DNA of 14,226 nucleotides. Source: UBA1930 sp943368475 (GTDB taxonomy: Bacteria > Bacteroidota > Bacteroidia > Chitinophagales > Chitinophagaceae). The first letter of the stretch is position 1. Each line of letters opens with the position of its first letter. Where the stretch lies: the NCBI GenBank assembly GCA_943368475.1, contig CALRLF020000096.1, positions 1 to 14,226 on the forward strand. The letters run 5' to 3'. Under the pieces are notes generated by a model. The model searched no databases, was not told the origin of the DNA, and was given only the letters and a program-made list of their open reading frames with translations. A program made the position numbers and the translations under genes. Positions 1 through 7,141 of this stretch are shown here, in pieces.

Positions 1-3
1 CTT

Positions 4-2538
4 TTAAAACTGTAATCGAATACTACCAAACAAACCAAAATTTTGTTTGGTAGTATTTAATACAACCCCATTTGGTGCAACTACTGTTGGTGCAAAACGC
101 CAAACTGCATCGATACGTAAAAACTTAAATATATTGTCAAAACCAGTACCAACTTCAGTATAATAATTTCCACGTAGGGGTCTTAAATGATAACCTCCAA
201 ATTCACTTCTATTAAATTTAGTATTTTGTTTGCTTAAATCGCCATGAACAGTTTTAATTGCATAAAACTGCCTCATTTTGGTTTTACGCATAAATGGCAA
301 AAGGTTCAATAATCTCTTTTCTATATTGTGTTCAAAGTTTAAACCATAGTATTTATCGCTTACATATTCAAATCGATTCATTAAGTTAAATGAATTTTTA
401 TTATAGAAATAAATTTCATTTCCTGAGTGCACTTCTAATAACATAAAAGGCAAATCGTTGCCAATTATTTTTCCTGCATAAGCCAGATAATTTATTTGTC
501 CAAAACCATTTATTCTAAAGGTTTGTTCAGCAGAAAAGTGAATTTTCTCGTATCGATATTCACTTTTAAAAACATGTGGAATGCCAGCTGCAAACTGCAT
601 TTCTAAAACAGGTAATTTGGTTCTTAATTTTTTATCTCTCCTATGTGTAATAATCTTTTTTTCTCCCGGTGCATAACGAATTTTGAAACCCAATTCAGCA
701 TTTACAACATCATCATCTCTGTAAGAAAACATTCTTTTACTAGGCAAGGGCTGGTGAGTATCATAATCGGCTACACTACCAAATAATTGAACTGTAATAT
801 TATTTTTCCATTCTTTGGTTATGCCCAGTTTTACTTCTTTAATGTTTAAGAATTTTTGCTTAATTCCATGCCTTCTAATTAGTTGACTAAACATGTTATC
901 GATAGTTGCATCATTATCACTGTGCTTGTATTTGCCATTATCTAAATCATTTATATAAGAGGTGTTTACACTCCATCCTGCCTTAGGAATAAACTTGTAC
1001 TGTATATCGAATTTACCTTTCAATTTTTCATCTCCCCAACCATAAGCTAAATAGCCATGCAATCTCAATACTTTACTAAACTTATCGGTTGTACCAATAT
1101 CAAACCTTGTTCTAATTTTTTCTAATTGATTACCACTTATCCATTTAAACCAAGGACCAATTTCAATCATCCCAAATTTCCTATGCCCATCTGTAATAAA
1201 CTCTAATGTATTGGCATACTTTTTAAACAATGGCAGTTGCTTTAATGTATCAATCATTTGATACACTTTAAGTTCATTTTTACTCAACTTTTCGTGCCTG
1301 TTCTCTTTCCAGTATTTATTATTTTGCACCAATGCATTTTCACGAATAATTACTTCTTCTTTTTTCTTATTCTTTGCAAGAATAGTGTTGGTGTGGTTTT
1401 GATTGATTTGTACATTTTTATAGGTAGCTGTTTTACGACCAATAAAAGACAACTTATCTTTTTTAAATGGAGACAAATCAGCCACCACTTTATCTTTTGC
1501 AATTACCCACTGCTTAGCACTATTTAATGCAAACTCCTGAATAATAGAAAGCCTATTTACAAAATTAATATTTGCTGTAGGTGATGTGTTGAACGTAATT
1601 TTCTGTATAGCCCAAGTGGTGCTATGAATCCAACAGTCTCCAGTAAAAATATTCTCACCTTCTTGTTTAGGAAAAAAATATAAATGATAAAATTTATCGC
1701 CAGCAATTGTTTGTGTATCTGCTCCTTTATAATTGTAATACTTATCACCACTAATACTTAGTGGACTAATAAATTCTTTACCAAACAAGTTACAATAATT
1801 ATCGTAGGCATTTATTTTTTGACTAATGCCACCAACAAACTGTAATACAGTTTCATTTTTAATGCCATTTGTTTGCACAGCCTTAATTTCTTCTCTTGCT
1901 TTATAAGGATTGTTACTGTAATAATAATCCGATAAAGACTCCGTTAAAAACACTGGCAAAAAAGGTTTGGCTTCTGTAACACTATCAATATTATTTAGAA
2001 TAAAGCCAAAAGGTTTTAAGAGTTTAATTTTATTGAAATTGGTTTGCTTAATATTGTTTAAATCAAGTTCCAGTTTATTATACAGTTCGTAACTGTAATT
2101 GTCGAAACGATAAGGATTGTTCTTGTTCTTATTTTCTACAACTTTTTTCCACCAACGCAACCCCTTATTAAATTTTGTTTTAACCGTAGCTCCATTATTC
2201 ATTTTGGCTAGCTGCAAATAAATAATGATTTCGGCAGTATCTTTTGTAAATTGATAAGGCTTTAAGAAATCTTCATATCCAACATAACTTACCACCAAAG
2301 TATCATTAACAAAGCTTGTTTTTTGTAAGGTGAATTTTCCAGCACTATCGGCAGTTATACCAAATTTTGCTTTAGCCCAATGAATACTTGCAAAAGGAAA
2401 AGGTTCTTTGGTAAACTCATTTAATATTTTACCTTTTATACTAGATGTTTGTGCAAATAACCCACTACAAAAAATGCAGCACAACAACAAGCAAAGCAGC
2501 CTTTGGGTATATATGTTGGGTACAGAAAAAAGCTGCAT
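4..2538 (-). CDS. CarboxypepD_reg-like / DUF5686 outer-membrane protein
   Basis: An 844-residue exported protein of the Bacteroidota family that joins an N-terminal carboxypeptidase-regulatory-like (transthyretin-fold) domain to a long DUF5686 region. Residues 1-29 form a signal peptide (hydrophobic LLCLLLCCIFCSGLFA, likely cleavage before Q30). Residues about 33-112 hold the regulatory-like domain, with SIKGKILNE, PFPFASI and VSYVGYEDF as typical elements. The remainder is rich in alternating aromatic and polar beta-strands, and the protein ends in RLQF; a C-terminal Phe is usual for proteins inserted into the outer membrane as barrels. The first ATG is the only plausible start because the signal peptide follows at once. 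The stop codon lies 3 bases from the window edge, so the gene is complete. It is divergent from the MORN gene. Biochemical function is unknown for the family; outer-membrane barrel placement is inferred from strand pattern and C terminus. Confidence 0.85.
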   Translation of the reverse strand: MQLFSVPNIYTQRLLCLLLCCIFCSGLFAQTSSIKGKILNEFTKEPFPFASIHWAKAKFGITADSAGKFTLQKTSFVNDTLVVSYVGYEDFLKPYQFTKDTAEIIIYLQLAKMNNGATVKTKFNKGLRWWKKVVENKNKNNPYRFDNYSYELYNKLELDLNNIKQTNFNKIKLLKPFGFILNNIDSVTEAKPFLPVFLTESLSDYYYSNNPYKAREEIKAVQTNGIKNETVLQFVGGISQKINAYDNYCNLFGKEFISPLSISGDKYYNYKGADTQTIAGDKFYHLYFFPKQEGENIFTGDCWIHSTTWAIQKITFNTSPTANINFVNRLSIIQEFALNSAKQWVIAKDKVVADLSPFKKDKLSFIGRKTATYKNVQINQNHTNTILAKNKKKEEVIIRENALVQNNKYWKENRHEKLSKNELKVYQMIDTLKQLPLFKKYANTLEFITDGHRKFGMIEIGPWFKWISGNQLEKIRTRFDIGTTDKFSKVLRLHGYLAYGWGDEKLKGKFDIQYKFIPKAGWSVNTSYINDLDNGKYKHSDNDATIDNMFSQLIRRHGIKQKFLNIKEVKLGITKEWKNNITVQLFGSVADYDTHQPLPSKRMFSYRDDDVVNAELGFKIRYAPGEKKIITHRRDKKLRTKLPVLEMQFAAGIPHVFKSEYRYEKIHFSAEQTFRINGFGQINYLAYAGKIIGNDLPFMLLEVHSGNEIYFYNKNSFNLMNRFEYVSDKYYGLNFEHNIEKRLLNLLPFMRKTKMRQFYAIKTVHGDLSKQNTKFNRSEFGGYHLRPLRGNYYTEVGTGFDNIFKFLRIDAVWRFAPTVVAPNGVVLNTTKQNFGLFGSIRLQF

Positions 2539-2773
2539 TTTACAGTAGAGTTAGTTTGGTTGAAATACTTGACTAATATAGTAAAAGGTTAAGGAAAAAC
2601 TAAAAATATTTCTCATAATCCATTGGGTAAATTATTTTGTGTATCACTCTTGCGGTTTAATGTAAATTTTGTACACTATGTATACGATAATTAAGGCATA
2701 ACATTATACACTTAATAAAATAATTAGCATTTAACATAAATTACAATACTGAACTGAATTTAAAATAAAACAA

Positions 2774-4729
2774 ATGAACACACTTACGCCTTTTAAATTT
2801 TCACCAATCTTGCTGCTAACATTTTTATTCCTTTTCGCTAATAAGCATTTGTATTCACAATGTATTAGTGGCGATTGTGCCAATGGCAAGGGCAAAGCAA
2901 TACATTATAAAGGCATATATGAAGGCGAATTCAAAGACAGTTTGCCACACGGAAAAGGTAAATATTGGGGTATTGTTTGGGGCAAAAAAAACAATGATTT
3001 AGATTCAGTGAACGATGTTGGTATTTTTTATGAAGGTTATTTTATGAAGGGTGATAGAACTATTCTTGCAACTTGGGAAAGATTTGTTGATATACCAAAA
3101 AATCAGCATTATGCTAGTAAATACCCCAAAATCGATGGATATTTTGTTGTACCAACTGCCAACCCTAAACAAACTTTCGACTACCCACTAGAATCATATT
3201 ACAAAAGAGATGACCTTAACAAAAAACAAGTGAAAGGTTATGAGTTTGTGGGAACATACCAACATGAAGATTTTTTTTGGTATGGTAAATTTAAAAAAGG
3301 ACTAATGCATGGCGAAGGAGAATTTGGACGTTTGCATAACGGCATTGCTTTTTTTGCACAATTCGATGAAGGCAAACCCGTTGGTGAAACAATTAAAATC
3401 AGCAGAAATGGGAAAGAATATGGCGATGAAAAGTATTTAACAAAAATCATATTCACAGATGGTAAAGTTACTACAATTAAATACCTAAATAATTCAGGCG
3501 ATAGCTTAATCACTTCTGTTAATTATCCTTTATTTTATTATGTACATGGAGTTTTACCTGATACAGAATACAACATAATTTATAAAAATGGTAACCGCTT
3601 CTTTGGTGGTATTAATAATGCAATACCACACGGTTATGGCGTATTTCAACAAAAAGATGGTTTAACTTATAAAGGATATTATTTTAGGGGATACCCACAT
3701 GGTATTGGCAAATTAATGAATGGTGAAACCATTTTAGATTCTGGCACTTATGTATATGGTAAGTTAATGAAAGGTGTTTTTTCAATGGACAATAAATTAA
3801 GTAATTATCCTATTTGTTTAAGTGGTAATTGCGAAAATGGTTTTGGCAAAGCCAACTATTCGGTAGGTGCAAATACAAATATTATAAATATGTATGAAGG
3901 TAATTTTCTAAATGGCTTACCCTTTGGTTTTGGTGAAATAACCTACCAAAATGGCAAAGAAAAATATACAAAAAGAGGTACTTTTTCGGCTGGCCAATTA
4001 ATGGGCGAAGCAACAATTATAGCCAACTATGGTAACTTACTAAAAATTGAAGGGCAATTTAAAAGTGACACTTTACTTAAGGGAACAATTGATTATAGTG
4101 ATGGTTCTAAGTACGAATCAGAAAAAATATTTCCTGTAGTTTTCGGTATTCATAAAGATAAAAGAGTAACAGGCATTGGAACTTATTACACAAGAGTAGG
4201 AAGCATTGTAAAAGGAGAGTTTTATGACGATATTAGTAACAAACTTTTTAAAGGACAATACAGAAGAGCCGATGGTGTTGTATTTAATTTTAGCCACAAC
4301 GATTATGACATAGCTAAACAATATGGTGTTGCAAGATTTTATGATATTGATGATCTCGATAATATGGCTGCTGCTATTATTGCAAAAAAAGAACAATTAA
4401 AAGCTGATAAGGAACGAGAAATGGCAATTTATGCTTACGAAGTTGCAAAAAGAAAACAACAAGCAGCAGATAGGGCAAAACCCGAAAATTGGAAAAACGA
4501 TTCTCGTATGGAAAATTGTGGAAGTTGTAATGGAAATGGGGCTTTTACCTATAAAACAACGTATGGGGCAAGAGAAACAACTACTTATGTAAATTCAAAT
4601 GGTGGCTATGTTAGTGGGGGCGATAAAACTGCTGGTAGAACTTATACTACCAATATTCGTTGTACTGCTTGTAATGGTAAAGGAAAATTATTGGTAAAAT
4701 CGAGGAAATATATTGGACCATCTTATTAA
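2774..4729 (+). CDS. Exported MORN-repeat protein with C-terminal CxxCxGxG zinc-ribbon-like motif
   Basis: A 651-residue protein of unknown function. Residues 1-29 are a signal peptide (hydrophobic PILLLTFLFLFA, ending LYSQ), so the mature protein starts near C30. Residues about 45-520 contain degenerate MORN-type repeats such as YEGEFKDSLPHGKGKYWG, YGKFKKGLMHGEGEFG, FGGINNAIPHGYGVF, YKGYYFRGYPHGIGK and YEGNFLNGLPFGFGE. The array appears in two blocks, each opened by a C-[IL]-S-G-[DN]-C-x-N-G-x-G-K motif (C30/C35 and C348/C353). A charged, probably helical stretch follows (about 530-575, rich in K, E, A and R). The last 73 residues carry CGSCNGNG (C582, C585) and CTACNGKG (C630, C633), the pair spacing expected of a DnaJ-type cysteine-rich zinc ribbon with only two of four knuckles. 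MORN arrays usually bind lipids or proteins; the role here is not known. Confidence 0.85.
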   Translation: MNTLTPFKFSPILLLTFLFLFANKHLYSQCISGDCANGKGKAIHYKGIYEGEFKDSLPHGKGKYWGIVWGKKNNDLDSVNDVGIFYEGYFMKGDRTILATWERFVDIPKNQHYASKYPKIDGYFVVPTANPKQTFDYPLESYYKRDDLNKKQVKGYEFVGTYQHEDFFWYGKFKKGLMHGEGEFGRLHNGIAFFAQFDEGKPVGETIKISRNGKEYGDEKYLTKIIFTDGKVTTIKYLNNSGDSLITSVNYPLFYYVHGVLPDTEYNIIYKNGNRFFGGINNAIPHGYGVFQQKDGLTYKGYYFRGYPHGIGKLMNGETILDSGTYVYGKLMKGVFSMDNKLSNYPICLSGNCENGFGKANYSVGANTNIINMYEGNFLNGLPFGFGEITYQNGKEKYTKRGTFSAGQLMGEATIIANYGNLLKIEGQFKSDTLLKGTIDYSDGSKYESEKIFPVVFGIHKDKRVTGIGTYYTRVGSIVKGEFYDDISNKLFKGQYRRADGVVFNFSHNDYDIAKQYGVARFYDIDDLDNMAAAIIAKKEQLKADKEREMAIYAYEVAKRKQQAADRAKPENWKNDSRMENCGSCNGNGAFTYKTTYGARETTTYVNSNGGYVSGGDKTAGRTYTTNIRCTACNGKGKLLVKSRKYIGPSY

Positions 4730-4832
4730 TAAACTGAATTTTGCTAGCACTGTACAATAATTATTATTTATTTTTTTGCATTTGAAAACATCAAAATTAT
4801 TGATGAGTTGCCTATTTATATAATACTCATAA

Positions 4833-4903
4833 GCTGAATAGCGATATACAGTAAAAGTGTGCGACGCAACAGGCGTTCAATATTTATTCTATTGCTAGTA
4901 TCA
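4833..4903 (-). repeat. Dispersed repeat, copy A (no insertion)
   Basis: Lies between the convergent ends of the MORN gene and the Lrp-family gene and, read on the minus strand, aligns over its whole length with 6990-7085 once a 25-base insertion in the latter is removed. The best conserved core is CTGTTGCGT followed within a few bases by CACACTT. It sits in a 237-bp gap in which I see no convincing terminator and no gene. Confidence 0.5.
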
Positions 4904-4966
4904 AAATGTATTTTATACTTGTTCATTTTATCTTATACCTTATACTAAACTCCTTTCCCACTCATC

Positions 4967-5467
4967 CTAATACACTACCACATGTGTTTGCTTAATTACA
5001 CCCATTACAAACACACTTTGCACATTGCCAATATTTTCGCCTTGGCTTAATTTATTTACATGAAAGTCATAATAAGCATCCATGTTTTCGGCAACCACTT
5101 TTAGCATAAAATCAAATTCACCTGAAATGTTGTAACATTCAATTACTTCATTCAGTTCATTGATTTGTTTAATGAACTTCAGTCCTGCATTTTTACTGTG
5201 TTGTTTTAGCGATACATAGCAAATAACCATGAGTCCTTTGTTTACTTTACCAAAATCTACCAAAGCTGCATATTGCTTAATTACACCTGAAGTTTCCAAG
5301 CGTTTTATTCTGTCGTGAACAGGTGTGGTACTTAAATGCACTTTATCGGCAATTTCTTTTACAGTCATTCTTGCATTTTGCTGTAATAATGCAAGTATTG
5401 CAAGATCGGTTTTATCGATACTTGAAGTAGTGGTTGCTGTTTGTTCTGTTTTGATTGGTTTTGGCAT
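4967..5467 (-). CDS. Lrp/AsnC-family transcriptional regulator
   Basis: A 166-residue one-domain-pair regulator of the leucine-responsive/AsnC family. Residues about 20-66 form the winged helix-turn-helix: DLAILALLQQNARMTVKEIA, then LSTTPVHDRIKRLETSGVI, with recognition helix STTPVHDRIKRL. Residues about 78-155 form the RAM ligand-binding and oligomerisation domain, ending in the family-like SVFVMGVIKQTHVVVY. An extra 19-residue Thr/Ser/Lys-rich tail precedes the HTH, making it slightly longer than typical 150-160-residue members. Such proteins act as dimers to octamers wrapping DNA, with amino acids or related small molecules as effectors. It is divergent from ahcY with only 121 bp between the starts, and that gap carries repeated half-sites, so autoregulation plus control of ahcY is a reasonable inference. 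The effector cannot be told from sequence. Confidence 0.95.
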   Translation of the reverse strand: MPKPIKTEQTATTTSSIDKTDLAILALLQQNARMTVKEIADKVHLSTTPVHDRIKRLETSGVIKQYAALVDFGKVNKGLMVICYVSLKQHSKNAGLKFIKQINELNEVIECYNISGEFDFMLKVVAENMDAYYDFHVNKLSQGENIGNVQSVFVMGVIKQTHVVVY

Positions 5468-5474
5468 AGCTAAA

Positions 5475-5551
5475 CAGGATTATATACTTTAATAGAATTT
5501 AAAAATACAATTCTATTCTGAATTTATGAAAGATAACATTATTCTATCCTG
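5475..5551. promoter_or_regulatory. Candidate Lrp/AsnC operator array between regulator and ahcY
   Basis: The divergent intergenic region contains related half-sites. A perfect inverted repeat, AATAGAATT (5491-5499) and AATTCTATT (5509-5517), is separated by 9 A/T-rich bases. The motif ATTCTATYCTG occurs as a direct repeat at 5510-5520 and 5541-5551, start-to-start spacing 31 bp, about three helical turns. A weaker inverted copy (TATAATCCTG on the minus strand) lies at about 5475-5484. The most downstream site lies just ahead of the ahcY -7 box, where a bound regulator would be expected to block polymerase, while the others sit upstream of the promoter and beside the regulator start. The repeats are directly visible; assignment to the adjacent Lrp-family protein is inference from position. 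Confidence 0.55.
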
Positions 5552-5558
5552 CTAAATA

Positions 5559-5566
5559 TATCTTTG
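5559..5566 (+). promoter_or_regulatory. Candidate ahcY -7 promoter element
   Basis: TATCTTTG matches the Bacteroidota sigma-factor -7 consensus TAnnTTTG exactly and lies 22 bases before the ahcY start codon, predicting a short 5' leader of under 20 nt. No clear TTG -33 box is present at the usual 19-21 bp upstream; the region there reads ACATTATTC. A weak -33 would be consistent with a regulated promoter. Confidence 0.55.
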
Positions 5567-5588
5567 TGCTTCAAAATTAAAATACATT

Positions 5589-6908
5589 ATGTCTATTTCA
5601 AACATCGATTTTAGCTTACCGTATAAGGTAGCAGATATTAGCCTTGCAGATTGGGGCCGTAAAGAAATTCGTTTAGCCGAAGCAGAAATGCCAGGTTTAA
5701 TGAGCATTCGTGAAGAATATGCAGCTTCTCAACCATTGAAAGGTGCAAGAATTGCAGGTTGCTTACACATGACAATTCAAACTGCTGTGTTAATTGAAAC
5801 ATTGGTGGCGTTGGGTGCAGAAGTTAAATGGAGCTCTTGCAATATTTTCTCTACACAAGATCAAGCTGCTGCTGCTATTGCTGCTGCTGGTATTGGTGTA
5901 TTTGCATGGAAAGGTCAAACACAAGAAGAAGCTGATTGGTGTATTGAACAAACTTTATTTTTTGGTGGTGCAGACAGACCATTGAATATGATTTTAGATG
6001 ATGGTGGCGATTTAACCAATATGGTTTTTGACGTATATCCTGAATTTGTAAAAGGTATTAAAGGTCTTTCTGAAGAAACTACAACAGGTGTACACCGTTT
6101 GTATGAGCGTATGGCTAAAGGTACTTTACCAATTCCTGCAATCAATGTAAACGATAGCGTTACTAAATCTAAGTTCGATAACAAATACGGTTGTAAAGAA
6201 TCTTTGGTTGACTCTATTAGAAGAGCAACTGACGTAATGATGGCAGGTAAAGTTGCTGTTGTTGGTTCTTATGGCGATGTGGGTAAAGGTTCTGCAGCTT
6301 CATTAAAAGGTGCTGGTTGCCGTGTTATTGTTACCGAAATCGATCCTATTTGTGCTTTACAAGCTGCAATGGATGGTTTTGAAGTTAAACCAATGATTAA
6401 AGCTGTTGCTGAAGCTGATATTATTGTTACTGCTAGTGGTTGTAGAGATTTAATTACTGAAAAACATTTCAGGTTAATGAAAGACAAAGCCATCGTTTGT
6501 AACATTGGTCACTTTGATATTGAAATTGATATGGCTTGGTTAAACACTAACTATGGTCATACAAAAGATACCATCAAACCACAAGTTGATATTTACACCA
6601 TAGATGGTAAAGATGTAATTGTATTGGCTGAAGGTCGTTTGGTAAACTTAGGTTGTGCTACTGGTCACCCAAGTTTTGTAATGAGTAATTCATTTGCAAA
6701 CCAAACTTTGGCTCAATTAGAATTGTGGACAAACACAGACAAATACGAAAACAAAGTGTACGTATTACCTAAGCACCTTGATGAAAAAGTTGCTCGTTTG
6801 CACCTTGCTAAAATTGGTGTTGAATTAGATGAATTGACTGCTGAGCAAGCTGCTTATTTAGGCATACCTCAGAATGGTCCTTTCAAATCTGATTCTTATA
6901 GATATTAA
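5589..6908 (+). CDS. ahcY: S-adenosylhomocysteine hydrolase (adenosylhomocysteinase)
   Basis: A 439-residue NAD-dependent cytosolic enzyme that reversibly splits S-adenosylhomocysteine into adenosine and homocysteine, relieving product inhibition of methyltransferases in the methyl cycle. Family landmarks are all visible: LHMTIQTAVL and STQDQAAAA in the substrate domain, LDDGGDLT, EETTTGVHRL, and NDSVTKSKFDNKYGCKES holding the equivalents of the catalytic Lys, Asp and Cys (K193, D197, C202). The NAD-binding loop GSYGDVGKG is at 226-234. The C-terminal tail PFKSDSYRY supplies K433 and Y437, which reach into the neighbouring subunit's NAD site; the usual PDH is replaced by SDS without loss of those two residues. 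Length is normal for the family. Codon use differs from its neighbours: rich in GGT and GCT, with CGT a common Arg codon, suggesting high expression. It is divergent from an Lrp-family regulator and followed by a strong terminator. Confidence 0.98.
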   Translation: MSISNIDFSLPYKVADISLADWGRKEIRLAEAEMPGLMSIREEYAASQPLKGARIAGCLHMTIQTAVLIETLVALGAEVKWSSCNIFSTQDQAAAAIAAAGIGVFAWKGQTQEEADWCIEQTLFFGGADRPLNMILDDGGDLTNMVFDVYPEFVKGIKGLSEETTTGVHRLYERMAKGTLPIPAINVNDSVTKSKFDNKYGCKESLVDSIRRATDVMMAGKVAVVGSYGDVGKGSAASLKGAGCRVIVTEIDPICALQAAMDGFEVKPMIKAVAEADIIVTASGCRDLITEKHFRLMKDKAIVCNIGHFDIEIDMAWLNTNYGHTKDTIKPQVDIYTIDGKDVIVLAEGRLVNLGCATGHPSFVMSNSFANQTLAQLELWTNTDKYENKVYVLPKHLDEKVARLHLAKIGVELDELTAEQAAYLGIPQNGPFKSDSYRY

Positions 6909-6913
6909 TCTAA

Positions 6914-6937
6914 TGTCATGCTGAGCTTGTCGAAGCA
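6914..6937 (+). repeat. Short dispersed intergenic repeat fragment (GTCATGCTGAGC type)
   Basis: Just after the ahcY stop lies TGTCATGCTGAGCTTGTCGA followed by AGCA. It shares the pattern CTGAGC-n-GTCGA with a second intergenic segment at 10737-10754. From general familiarity, this wording recurs in intergenic DNA of many Bacteroidota genomes. No coding role is visible. It could form only a weak 4-bp stem (GCTT/AAGC). Confidence 0.45.
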
Positions 6938-6954
6938 AACATTATAACAATAGT

Positions 6955-6983
6955 AAAACCCACTTCTTTTGAAGTGGGTTTTT
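6955..6983 (+). terminator. Intrinsic terminator after ahcY
   Basis: Perfect 12-bp stem AAAACCCACTTC / GAAGTGGGTTTT with a TTTT loop, followed by TGTTTT. It lies 46 bases after the ahcY stop. The A-tract before and T-tract after the GC core mean it could act in both directions, though only the plus-strand gene ends here. Confidence 0.9.
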
Positions 6984-6989
6984 GTTTTA

Positions 6990-7085
6990 TGAAACTAGCC
7001 GAGGAATAAAAATTGAGCTTCTGTTGCGTTGTTGAAAATCCTGCTGACTAGCAGGGCACACTTGTACGATAGAATATGATTGAGC
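6990..7085 (+). repeat. Dispersed repeat, copy B, with 25-bp hairpin insertion
   Basis: This segment matches the reverse complement of 4833-4903. The first 42 positions (6990-7031) agree at 32, including ACTAGC, GAATAAA, ATTGA and CTGTTGCGT. A 25-base insertion follows (7032-7056), containing the hairpin CCTGCT-GACT-AGCAGG (7040-7055). The last 29 positions (7057-7085) agree at 19, starting CACACTT and ending ATTnAGC. It fills most of the gap between the ahcY terminator and murB. No terminal repeats or open reading frame were seen, so its class is unknown. Confidence 0.5.
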
Positions 7086-7141
7086 AGTAAAACTTACTAC
7101 TTCTAAAAATATATCCTATTTTCTTTCCGTTATTTTGCAGC

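Noticed and set aside
1258..1527. Plus-strand open frame opposite the DUF5686 gene
   Set aside because: Lies wholly inside a well-supported gene on the other strand; its protein is Phe/Ile-rich antisense composition with no domain features.
2640..2690. TAAATTTTG as a -7 box for the MORN gene
   Set aside because: Has one base too many for TAnnTTTG, lacks a -33 box at the right distance and would give a leader of about 100 nt.
4118..4396. Minus-strand open frame within the MORN gene
   Set aside because: Antisense shadow of a clear coding region, with low-complexity Ile/Asn/Ser composition.
4780..4810. CATCA/TGATG stem after the MORN gene as a terminator
   Set aside because: Only 5 bp, AT-rich and not followed by a T-tract.
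5915..6505. Minus-strand frames within ahcY
   Set aside because: Entirely covered by a highly conserved enzyme gene; openness follows from its codon bias.
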